A program made the translations under genes and the position numbers. From Warburgia ugandensis (taxonomy: Eukaryota > Streptophyta > Magnoliopsida > Canellales > Canellaceae), in assembly GCA_035236585.1 (NCBI GenBank), contig CP141130.1, positions 31,073,501 through 31,137,500 on the forward strand: a stretch of 64,000 nucleotides of DNA, written 5' to 3'. Shown here in pieces: positions 54,330 through 64,000 of the stretch. Every line of letters starts with the position of its first letter. Within the stretch, counting starts at the first letter, position 1. Under the pieces are notes generated by a model. The model searched no databases and was not told the origin of the DNA. It saw only the letters and a program-made list of their open reading frames with translations.

Positions 54330-55740
54330 AGATTTGGTGTTTATGGAGATCAGCCCTTTTGATGTAATCATTGAGATGAATTTCTTGTCTGAGTAAAGTG
54401 CCATGATGATGATGATGATGATGAAACTAGTATTTATGCAATTCCAGTGGTGAGGGAATTCAAAGATGTTTTTCTTGAGGAATTTCTATTCTTACCTCCA
54501 AGGAGGGAAGTTGATTTTGCAATTGAGCTTTATCCTAGTGTCTCGCCAATTTCAATTTCTCCACATCAAATGGCACCAAAAAATTCTAAGGAGCTGAAGG
54601 CTAGTTGGAGGTGTTTCAAGATAAGGGTTTCATTCATCCTAGCACTTCACCATGGGAAGCGCCAATGTTGTTTGTAAGGAAGAAAGGCAAAACCCTGAAA
54701 CTACATGTGAACTATTGGCAATAAAAAAGGATAACAATCAAGAACAAATACTCATTGCCAAGGATTGATGATTTATTAGATTAGTTGAGGGAATCTACAT
54801 GTTTTCCTCGGTTAAAGTTGTGATCTAGATACCATCACTTGCTAGTGAAGGACACGGATACCCTTATGACACATTCATGACTCAATATCGAGTTTGTTGT
54901 GATGATTTTGGATTGACAAATGTACTAGTGATTTTCATGAGCCTAATGAATCAAATTTTCCTCCCATACATACATCGATTCATATTCATGTTTGTAAATG
55001 ACATGTTGATCTACTCAAGGTCGAAGGAGGATCATGAGCAGCATTTTGTCCATTGTATTGTAGTTGTTGAGAGAACACCCATTCTAAGAAAAAGTTAGCA
55101 AGTGTGAGAGTTTTGTGACAAAGGTGAATTTCCTTGGTTATATGGTCTTTGGTGATGGGATTTCAATTGACCCATAAAAAATTGGAAAAGTGTTGAGTTG
55201 GAAAATAACGCAGAATGTGATTGGGTTAGAAGTTTCCTTGGATTAGTCAATTATGTCAAGAGGTTTATGAAAGATTTTTTGCAACTACAATGCTAATGAC
55301 ATGGCTAATAAAAAAGGTTGTGGTATTTGATTGGGATGATTCATGTGAGTGGTTATTTGAAGAGCTCGAGAGACGGTTGAAAATGGAGCATGTACTCATC
55401 ATTACTGAGCAAGGTGTGGGTTATGTCATTAGTAGGAAGGGAGAGTGGTGGTGTATGACTCTCATCAGTTGAAGTCAAATGAAAAGAAATACCCCACTCA
55501 TGATCTAGAGTTGACAATAGTGGTGTTTGCACTGAAGGTCTGGAAGCATTATTTGTACAGTGAAAAGTTTGATGTCATCAAAACCACAAGTCTGAAGTAC
55601 ATCTTCACCACAAAGGATCCAATTTTGAGATAAATAAGATGGGTTGAGTACTCAAATAATTTTGACTTCACACTTAAATATCACCCAAAAAAGGTGAACA
55701 TTGTTGCTGTTGCACTAAGCAGGAAGTCCTTAGGTTTGAC
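54330..55740 (+). pseudogene. Element E protease end, reverse transcriptase and RNase H fossil
   Basis: FDVIIEMNFLSE (about 54358) is the protease C-terminal motif (family 'DVILGMDWL'). VVREFKDVFLEE and PPRREVDFAIELYPSVSPIS follow at 54447-54560. RT includes FVNDMLIYSRSKEDHEQHF at about 54985-55040. RNase H includes VYDSHQLKSNEKKYPTHDLE at about 55448-55510 and ends with a KKVNIVAVALSRK-type motif near 55685-55725. All are chromovirus forms. Confidence 0.82.
54403..54424. repeat. (GAT)7 microsatellite
   Basis: ATGATGATG... run within E's protease-RT interval. Confidence 0.9.
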
Positions 55741-55899
55741 GGTAGAACTTCAAGGTTTCTAATGGAAGGCTCATGAGTCATTAACTGAGTATGACTTACA
55801 AGTTGTCTCTTCTAAGAATTGTGCATTTTTGTGTCAAGTGATGGCTCAACCTTTGATATAGTAACACATTTTGTAGGCTCCAAAAGTATTCAAGACTGA

Positions 55900-56139
55900 T
55901 TGGAAAAATGAAGATAATGTTGAGCACTGGATAGTGGATTCTTTAGGTAGGTTACAATATTTTGTTAGACTTTTGATAAGGCTAGTTGATGAGGTCAAGA
56001 GTTGTTGAGTGAGGCATGTTGATCACAATTTTTATTACTTCCTTGTAGCACAAAGATGTATCATGACCTTAGGAGACATTTTTTGTAGATAGGGATGAAG
56101 AAGGACATTGCTAGATTTTTTGCATGATGCTTGAGATGT
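55900..56139 (+). pseudogene. Element E integrase fossil, first part
   Basis: Linker and zinc-finger region: EVKSC-VRHVDHN then TKMYHDLRRHF-like and MKKDIARF at about 56095-56130, ending at a cysteine-rich spot where D2 is inserted. The domain continues after D2, from about 58925. Confidence 0.75.
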
Positions 56140-58919
56140 TGATAAGTGTTTAATTTTGTATAAAAAAGTACCCAATTACTAGCTCATCTGTTATAAAATA
56201 ATGTTATTTCTAGTTTTTTTTTAAAATTTGTAACACATGCACCTTTGACCTAATAATTCCGAAGTTTGATATTTTGTAGGTTAAGAAGCTAATCCAAAGT
56301 AAATATGTGCATTATTATATTTTTAAGATTTAATTAGGATTTTATTCTTTTGTAGGTGTTGAGATGAAGATCCAATGGTAGAGATCAAGTGAGATGATGA
56401 TTGAAGATCATGATCAAAAGAGGGAGCCAAGACCCATTTTCAACATTCCAAGGTGTGATCAAGGTTCAAGATTATCTTAGGACAAGCTAAAAGAATAATT
56501 GGAAGAGCTAAAGGTGACAAAAATGGGCCCATGCACACATTTCCACCACCTTTGCATGGGAGAATGTACTCCACCTTAGCCATAAAAGCCATGCTAAAAG
56601 GTGATAAGCTAAATGAGCCATGAAGACAAACATTCAATCCACTCAAGCTACCAAGGAATGAGCCATCAAGCCACAAAGAGCTATGCCACTTGGAGTCACG
56701 ATTGGAGGATCAATCCAAGCAATTATAAAAAGGTCAGCCCCACTGCACGAAGCTCCCACATATGCGGGCTCTAGGGAAGGGGTGGACCACATGGGTCAAT
56801 AGTGTGCAGCCTTACCTTTCATTTTGAAGAGGCTGTATCTATCCCTTCAACCCATGACCTCAAGGTCAAATGACGACAACTCTACTATTGTGCCTAGGCT
56901 CACCTTCTCAATCCAAGCAGTTATCCTATGCTAAAATGGTGATTTTCAAGGGATAATTAGAAGGAATTTTTTTTTTGTAAGATATATCTAGGTGGTCCAA
57001 TAGGAGAAGAGTCCTAACTATTTCTCTCTCTTCTCTTCTTTCCTATCTTTGCTCTCTCCCTTCTAACCATTCCACGTGAAACCACTTTAAGAAAGGGAGT
57101 TCCATCCCTAACTCCTAAAAAGTAGGCGCCTCCTCCCCTTCTAACTTCAACCACTCCATTTTCCCTATATTTCCTCTATCCTCTCCTATCTTTCCCACTT
57201 GTATTCCCTTTCTTTCTTGTTTGCCATATCACCCTCTTAGGTCTTTTTACATTTACAAGAAAGAGAGAGTCCCAACCCTTGAACAGTGGTGCCTCCTCCT
57301 TAGAATCTCCCTCCTTGGTTTCCAATTTTTATTCATCACCTCCCTAGCAACTTCCACTCACATTCTAATCTTATCTTTTGCTACCTTATCTCACCTTTCC
57401 ATTTCCATTAGGTCTCTTTTAGAATGCAAAACTCACCTATATAAACATCATTAGGGATTCCATGAAATCTATTGTGGAGAGAGAGATGCCTACCTCCTAA
57501 AATGGTGGCACCTCCCATCTTTCTTCTTCAAAAATATTCAATGCATTCTTCCATGGTAGCAGCCCATATTCAAATCCTTCCATACCTCACTCCTTGTTGG
57601 TTTCCTTTGGTTTTTACACTCTAAGGTATGGTTGTTTTCCTTTCTTAGTTCTTTGCTTGTTCTTTTCATTCCCTGTTTGCCTTGTTTCTTGATTCCATGC
57701 TATAGTTTCTTACTTTGAGTTTTAGTTTTCTCATTTGTTTCCCTCTCTATTTCAGCCTTAGAACCTTGTATTCAAGGACTACAATACTCTTGAAGTGACA
57801 GCCAAGAGATTTTAGTCCTTGGATCAAAGTTTTGTGCCTTGAATATCCTTAAAATCTTTGCTCAAGCATTGATGTTGTTCTTATATTTTCATTCTCTTTT
57901 CTCCTTGGTTTTCATTGGATTACAAGCATGCTATCTAAAATCTGTTTGTTGGATTGTATTTGAAGAAGTTAAGTCATTGTTTTTAGCTTTAGAATGGTGC
58001 ACACATTCCTTGGAGGGTACACCACAATTGTAACCATTCTTCACTTAATGAATTCAATCCTTGATTCATGTTCAATGCACACTTTCCATGGATGATTAGT
58101 AGATTTAATATTGGTTATCATGTTTATGTAACCCATGTTACTTAAGTAGTTTCATGCATCTTTTATCAAAGTTCCCATCCACATCATTCTAAGTTGATTT
58201 AGGACTTAGATTTCATATGCACATACTCAAGAACCATGCACGCACTTCAAGCGCCTGGTCTTAAACCGTGTTTCTCTATATAAGTTGCTTAATTTGCTTG
58301 TGTTCCTATGCCTTGTTTTAGGATAGATTTCATGCACATCATGCTTTTTGTTCCTATCTTTTATTCAACAATGAAGCATGTACACATCACCTTGCATTCA
58401 TGTAATTTAATTACTTGTTAATTCTTTAGTTTGAATATTTATTTTGGGTTATGTTAAAGTTGGTTGATCATTGCTAAGTCTATTGCATGTGAGAATAGTT
58501 TTAGGAAGTTTTAATTTTAGTTTTTAGAAAAAATTTCAATTGTATTCTTAGGAAAGTGTTATTTTTAGATAGTGTGCTTTTATAAAGTTTCCATTAATAG
58601 CAGTTTCCTATAATAATTCATCTTAGTTTTGCATTAGTCGCTATGATAAAATGCATATTTTTAAGAAAGTTTCCAAGTTTAGCTTGTTTACTGTTAGTAA
58701 GTATCCTTATTCATGTTTTTAATTCATGCATGCTATAGTTTCCATGTTAATTCAATTTTTAGATTAGAATAAATACCATCACTTTTGGCTAGGTTAGATA
58801 ATCTAAAATAAAATCCAACTAAAATACAAAAATGTGAGATTTCTTATGGGACCCATCTCACATGGTTGCATCTACTACAATTGATTCATATGATTGTGAG
58901 TAAATTAAAACATACATCA
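56140..58919 (+). mobile_element. Family D solo LTR, copy D2
   Basis: TGATAAGTGTTTAATTTTG to ...AACATACATCA, 2780 bp, with GATGT before (56135-56139) and CATAT after (58920-58924). Integrase-like sequence of E stands on both sides in the same direction, so this is an insertion. No internal region: solo LTR. TATAAAAAG (56724-56732) at 585 bp is a good TATA box; a CT-rich block follows (57020-57065). Terminal module at about 58850-58900. This is the best-preserved D copy and the reference for D1, D3, D4 and D5. Confidence 0.85.
56724..56732 (+). promoter_or_regulatory. Candidate TATA box of the D LTR
   Basis: TATAAAAAG in GC-richer surroundings, 585 bp into the LTR, upstream of the CT-rich block. 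Position fits a U3/R border; function inferred. Confidence 0.5.
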
Positions 58920-58924
58920 CATAT

Positions 58925-59860
58925 TAGTAGCTTAAGGCAGAATATTAGAGGCATACAGGACTATTGCAGCTTTTACAAGTGGCAGAATGTAAGTAGGAGC
59001 ACATTACTAAGGATTTTGTGATAGGCTTTCAATGTACACGACAAGGTTTGAATAGCGTGTGGGCGGTTGTTAGCAAATTGACTAAGTCAATGTACTTCTT
59101 GCTGGTGAAGGTTATGGACTCACCCAAGATAATGAGTCAGCTATACATAAGTGAGATTGTGTAGTTGCATGGAGTCCCTATATCCATTGTATGAGGTAGA
59201 CATTTGAGGTTCACCTTAAGTTTTTTAAAGATTTACAGAAAGCAATCGGTACAAAGTTGAGTTTCAACTCAGCATTTCATCCCTAGAATAGATGGGCAAC
59301 CCGAGAGGGTGATCCACGTTCTTGAAGACATGTTGAGGGTATATGAATAAGATTTTTAGGAAAAATGGGATGAACACCTACCATTAGAGGAATTATCTTA
59401 TAACATTTTCACTCCAGCATTGGGATGGCACCATTCGAGGCATTGTATGGTAGACCATACTAGTCGTTAGTTTGTTGGGAAAAGGTTGGTGAGACATCAT
59501 TGATCGGCCTTGAGTTGGTTAGAGAGACCACAGAGAAGGTAGAATAGATCATACAATAGTTTTTGACAACTTAGAGTCAAACTAAGACATATGTAGGCCA
59601 TAGGAGATGACCATTGGAGTTCGAGGTAGGTGATCATGCGTTCTTTAAAGCTTGAGTAGGGCCTAGTGTAATGTGCTTTGGCAAGAGCGAGAAGATATCT
59701 CCTTCATTCATTGGACTATTTAAGATTTTGAAATGAGTAAAACAGTGACTTATTAGTTGGCCTTACCTCCATAGATATCGCAGGTCCATGATATTTTTCA
59801 CGTGTTGATGCTACAGATGCATGAGCCAGACACTTCTCATGTTCTTGATTGAACAAACCT
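58925..59860 (+). pseudogene. Element E integrase fossil, second part
   Basis: Resumes with a TGLLQLLQ-like stretch, then ITKDFVIGFQCT and GLNSVWAVVSKLTKSMYFLLVKV at about 58995-59115, VPISIV near 59170, an SFNSAFHP-like block near 59265, and the C-terminal VHDIFHVLMLQMHEPD at about 59788-59835. The same domain order as in C. Broken copy. Confidence 0.78.
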
Positions 59861-60095
59861 TAATTGTCAATAAAGATGTTTCATATGAGGAGAAGTTGAT
59901 ATAGTTGATTAACCAAAGACTGCAAGTTTTATGTCGAAAAGTGATACACTTGTGAAAATTATGTGGCAACATCATGAGGTAAATGAATCCAAATGGGAGC
60001 TAGAGTCAGAAACCCAATGGAAGCACTTAGAATTATTTAAAAACTTAGGTACATTTAAATTGCAAGGATGAAATTTCTTTCAATGTGGTACGTTT

Positions 60096-60752
60096 TGTCA
60101 CACCCATGTTCTAAGATGAAGGTAAAGACTTGATTAACTCCATAATCATTTCAAATTATTGACACAGGATAGCCTAAGTTGAATTGAACAATTAGGCCCA
60201 ACATGAGTTTTGGTATTAATTAAACTTAAATTCGAGTAAATGCTAGATATACAAATCCTATTAAACTTAATGTTCTATGGTGGATGCAATGATTTGAATT
60301 TTAATTCCATTTTCATGAAAAATTTCTAGCAATTTTGCTCTAAATTAGAAATTAATTTGATCAAAATTCAAGATTTTTTTGAAAATGTTAAAATTGGACG
60401 ACAAAATTTTGATTGTTGGATTGTGATTGATGAATGCTTTCCGACTACACTAAGAAGGTGTGAAACGGAGACCGAGGACTTAAAACTCCAAAATTTTACA
60501 TATGAAGTGAGGGAGTCAAAATTGGTAATGGCACCTTATCCCTCAAGTAATCCATGCGACGACTTATTGGGAGAAGCTCAACACATTGTAGTCAAGTCAC
60601 CATGTGGTCCTCAACTCCCATGCAACTAAAAACAAAAAGGAGGAACATAGCAAAAGAAATGGATCTTCCTCCCTAGTCTTCTCTATCTAAGTTTTCCTTT
60701 CACTCTAGTGATAGGATATTGATTTTGACATTGAGGAGTCGACAATGGAAAT

Positions 60753-60796
<44 letters not shown>

Positions 60797-62605
60797 CACT
60801 TGCTGGTGATTGGGATCATCATTGACTACCCAACATCAACACAAACTAGAAAACCACAGCAGTAATATGTTGTGCACATGGTGGGAACATGTAAAAACTT
60901 CAATATTCCATCAATTATTGATAGAAAAATCACCTAGAAGATAGATCGAGGTAAACCCAACTCAATTTCACATCTACAATGAGAATCAACATGATTTGGA
61001 GGAGATTTGGATGAAAAATAAAAACTAACAACTGTGATAGACCCTCAAGTATTTTTGACATTTTTAGGCATCAAACAATGACGAAACACCTCTAACTTCA
61101 GGGACAATGAAGGTAAACCTCCAGTCTATGTTTTTCCCTAGTTATTTATATATTTTTTCAACATTTTTGTACTATATGCAGTTGCTGGCGGAAATAGTTT
61201 TTGGGTAACCTTCTCTTTACCCAACAAGAAAGAAAGCATTGATCTAGGTTCGTCTTTGCTAGATCGAAGATCATTTAGCTATCCAAATTTTTTTATCTAA
61301 CTCTAATTCACAATGTCAATGGAAAACTTGTGAATCTAACCATCCAAACTCATAGATCTATGATGATTGATAATCAAAACAATAAATTAAAGATATTATG
61401 ACCTATCATAACTAAATCTGACTAGATCAACAACTAATAAATTTTGATTTGCATGATCTGTGATCTAGAAACAAAATTGGAATGAAGATTCATAAATTTA
61501 ACTATTCAAATGCTTAGATCCACTTTATCTAAGAATGAATTGACTAATCGAACATTTTTTAAGTTTGATCTATGGCCAAAAAAGCTAATTCATGAAACTA
61601 AATGACTTATTTTCTTAGATTTGTATGATCTACAGTTTGAATGATGGATCGAAAGTCATCCAACCATCCATTATTTATTTTTGGGAATTGATCATGGTAT
61701 TCCATGATCTCAGAAAATCTAATACCTTAATCCAAGATGTAATATACTTTGATCAGTGATGCATGATTTATCTTAACGCACAATCATTGAATACATGATC
61801 TTTGTTGATTCCCAATTTGGTTCAAATGAACGATATAGACTTGAATTGTTTTAATACACATTGTGATTTCATTTACTATCTAAATTCAATTTGTGATCTA
61901 AGTATCAAAAGCTAAAGAAAAACAAGTAAGAACTCTGAACCACCTTCTTTATCCTTCAATTCTCATTAACATGTAAATTTTGGATTATGAAGGCTTGGAT
62001 ATTGGGGATTTTACTTGATTTGTTCTAAATTTTAGTTTTAATAAATTTAAACCATTATCATGGTTTTGGGATGTAGTTATGTGTAAAATTCCAAATTGAT
62101 GAGCTTAGAGTTGAATGATGGGGACATTTTGATAATGTAAGGTTAGATGTCATTAATTAAATTATGAGATCTAGGAAATTCTTACTAAACTAACTTCATT
62201 GGACTGTGGTCATAGATTAAGTTACAAGGGAACTCAGTCATATCAAAGATTTCATAGAAAAGGTGTAAACATAGAGATTCCAAGCAGATGTCATGGATGA
62301 TTTAGCTACTTTATCTTATTTAAAACTATTATGTAATTCTTGGATATTCAATATACATATATCTTCATATAAATTATTATGGAAATGAGTCAATTGTGGG
62401 AGATTACTGAGTCTATTGTGAGACGCATAAAATCCTCTTCAAAATAGTAGATTGGAGGGAAAGTGTTGTGTGGTTGACCATGACTATGGTGGAGCCACCA
62501 AAAATGGTAACTCTAAGGGAAAAGGGCTACCTAGTTGACCATAACCATGGTGTAACCACTGAAAACCCTGAGGGAAAGGGCAACCTAGGAGACTATGAGC
62601 ATGTT
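60096..62605 (+). mobile_element. Element E 3' LTR, cut by D3
   Basis: TGTCACACCCATGTTC follows GATGAAATTTCTTTC, the usual close of chromovirus pol. From about 61740 it matches the 5' LTR (51700 on). A (CT)20 tract is at 60755-60795. A 90-residue frame at 60357-60629 has no recognisable motif and lies in LTR sequence. Confidence 0.8.
60755..60795. repeat. (CT)20 microsatellite in E 3' LTR
   Basis: A CT run 660-700 bp into the LTR, comparable in depth to the GA/CT tracts of C and H1. No clear TATA box upstream. Confidence 0.95.
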
Positions 62606-64000
62606 AGATGAGCGTTCAATTTTTTTATAAAAAGTACCAAATTAGTAGTCCATATGTTATAAATTATAGCCATCATTCTTGGGTTTTTTGGAAATTCATA
62701 ACAGATGCATTTTTTACCTAATAATTCAAAACTTTGGTATTTGGTAGGTTCAAATGCTAATCCAAAGTAGTATGTGGATAATCATAATTTTTTACAATTT
62801 AATTAGGGATGTTTACTCTTTTTTAGGTGTTAAGAAGATGATCCAACGGCCTAGTTCAATCAAGATGAGAATTGAAGATCAAATCAAATTGGCAAACCAG
62901 GACCTAAAATTTATAATTTCAAAGCTTGAATAGGGTTCAAGATCATCTTAGGGATGATAAGAAAGCAATTGGAAGAATCAAAGGTGACTAGAATGGACCA
63001 GTGCAAAATACCATGCAATTCTACACCTTTGCATGATAATTGGAGCCATGTGAGCCACCTAAGTCACCTAAAGCCATACAAGTCTTGAAGCCAAGGGACT
63101 AAGCCACTCAATACATCAAACAAGGAACCATCAAAGAGACCCACAAGCCACTTAAGTAAATTCCACATGAAGCCACATGATTGGAGGAAATTCAAGCAAT
63201 CATCCATGCTAAAATTGGATTTTTTGAAGGATAAATAGTAAGGAATAAGGTTAATATCACTTGGCAAGATAACGTGCATAGGTAGACCACTCAAGCAAGA
63301 AAACCCCATATTTTATTTCTATTTCCTATCTCTTTTGTACCCCAACTTAGGGTTTTCTACAATTTTGACACAAGGGGGAAGATGTGCTCCTGAAAAAGTG
63401 TTGCCTCCCACCTTAAGTTGTTCCTATATTCATGCCAACTCCACCTTCTAATTTGAATGCCTAACCTCCATCTCTATCCCTTTCTAAATGTCATCCAAAT
63501 CTCAATATTATCTTTTATCATCCACTTTCTAGACCTATTTCATGCATCCCAAAGTTTTGAATTAAAAAAAAAAAAAAAAAAAAAACAATTGGAGTTCCAT
63601 TATTTTCACTTTCGTAAATGTCCAAAGATTTTAACCCTCTAAAGGTAGTTCCACCAACTCCTAATTCCATGTATTTCTATTCTCCATTGCTTATCTTATC
63701 ATTCCACTTTCTAACGGTAGCATCTTCTCATCAAATTCAAAATAAAAAAACTCTATAAAGACCCAAGCATTCCACAATTCTAACAATGAAGGATTTGGAT
63801 GCCTCTTTCATAAGAAAGTGGTGTCTCATTCCTAGGTTTCTTCTTAGGTCTTTAGCATTTCATTCTTGGATACTGCTCAAGCACTTGTTCTTTAGTTTCT
63901 AAGCTTCTTTTCAAGATTAGTTGCAATCCATGTTTCATTACTTTCATTGTTTGCTTGTTCTTTATTTTCACATGCATAGTCCATTTGAGTTTTCCATTGA
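62606..64000 (+). mobile_element. Family D LTR, copy D3 (runs off the window)
   Basis: GATGAGCGTTCAATTTTTTT then AAAAAGTACCAAATTAGTAGTCC matches the D2 start block by block, interrupting the minisatellite of E's 3' LTR. Later blocks (ATTGGAGGAAATTCAAGC; GTGCTCCTGAAAAAGTG) also match D1 and D2. A 22-A run is at 63564-63585. Whether a whole element follows lies outside the window. Confidence 0.75.
63564..63585. repeat. A22 run
   Basis: A homopolymer inside the D3 LTR; no retroposed body precedes it. Confidence 0.9.

Larger units (their letters stand above)
51690..62605 (+). mobile_element. Element E: chromovirus, carrying solo LTR D2
   Basis: 5' LTR (partial), PBS, protease remnant, reverse transcriptase, RNase H, integrase split by D2, 3' LTR cut by D3. 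The LTR start TGTCACACCC and an LTR minisatellite separate it from C; C and E share the tRNA-Met primer type and domain order. No gag is recognised between PBS and protease, where the interval is only ~250 bases. Broken in many places. Confidence 0.82.

Noticed and set aside
60357-60629. A 90-residue frame in E's 3' LTR as a host gene
   Set aside because: No recognisable domain; position within the LTR explains it.
63564-63585. Poly(A) tail of a SINE or processed pseudogene
   Set aside because: No pol III boxes, body or target duplication next to it; it is a homopolymer within the D3 LTR.

Overview
The window is repeat-filled plant nuclear DNA. It is AT-rich and CpG-poor. Every recognisable coding stretch belongs to a Ty3/gypsy LTR retrotransposon: chromovirus-type (Tekay/Del-like, PBS matching initiator tRNA-Met) or Athila-type (GWRMCIDYKKLN reverse-transcriptase signature, PBS resembling tRNA-Asp). 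I find no host gene, no tRNA or rRNA gene, and no bacterial-style operon. The species cannot be named from sequence alone; large families with LTRs of 1.6-3.9 kb, nested into one another, suggest a seed plant with a sizeable genome.

Layout, left to right. 1-1462: partial LTR of family D (copy D4, minus strand). 2120-4320: lone gag fossil G (plus). 4617-9290: minus-strand chromovirus H1 (LTR plus integrase), whose RNase H end probably reappears at 14504-14659. Between those two H1 pieces lie a tentative LTR 'I' (plus) and D-family copy D5 (minus). 14660-36797: chromovirus C (plus), with the 13.2 kb Athila-type element A (18627-31809, minus) inserted just inside its 5' LTR. 36798-47454: solo LTR D1 inserted in C's 3' LTR, itself carrying element B (37304-45350, plus), which keeps gag but shows no pol. 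47.5-50.5 kb: chromoviral LTR H2 (minus) with a minisatellite. 50562-51664: fragment of an H1-type LTR. 51.7-62.6 kb: chromovirus E (plus), interrupted in its integrase by solo LTR D2 (56140-58919) and in its 3' LTR by D3 (62606 to the window end).

The insertions can be ordered. Target-site duplications are exact for A (GACAT), one-mismatch for B (CCAAG/CTAAG) and D1 (ATAGT/AGAGT), and two-mismatch for D2 (GATGT/CATAT). C is older than A and D1, and D1 is older than B. By eye, LTR divergence is roughly 8-10% for A, 12-15% for B and larger for C, in agreement. All elements are broken and are treated as fossils.

I did not find a new gene system. The most interesting signals concern LTR architecture: a TATA box followed by a long GA/CT tract at a similar depth in unrelated LTR families, a terminal module shared by the Athila-type LTRs, a doubled PBS/leader in A, a pol-less relative (B) that keeps A's 3' noncoding region, and a D family present here only as LTRs.
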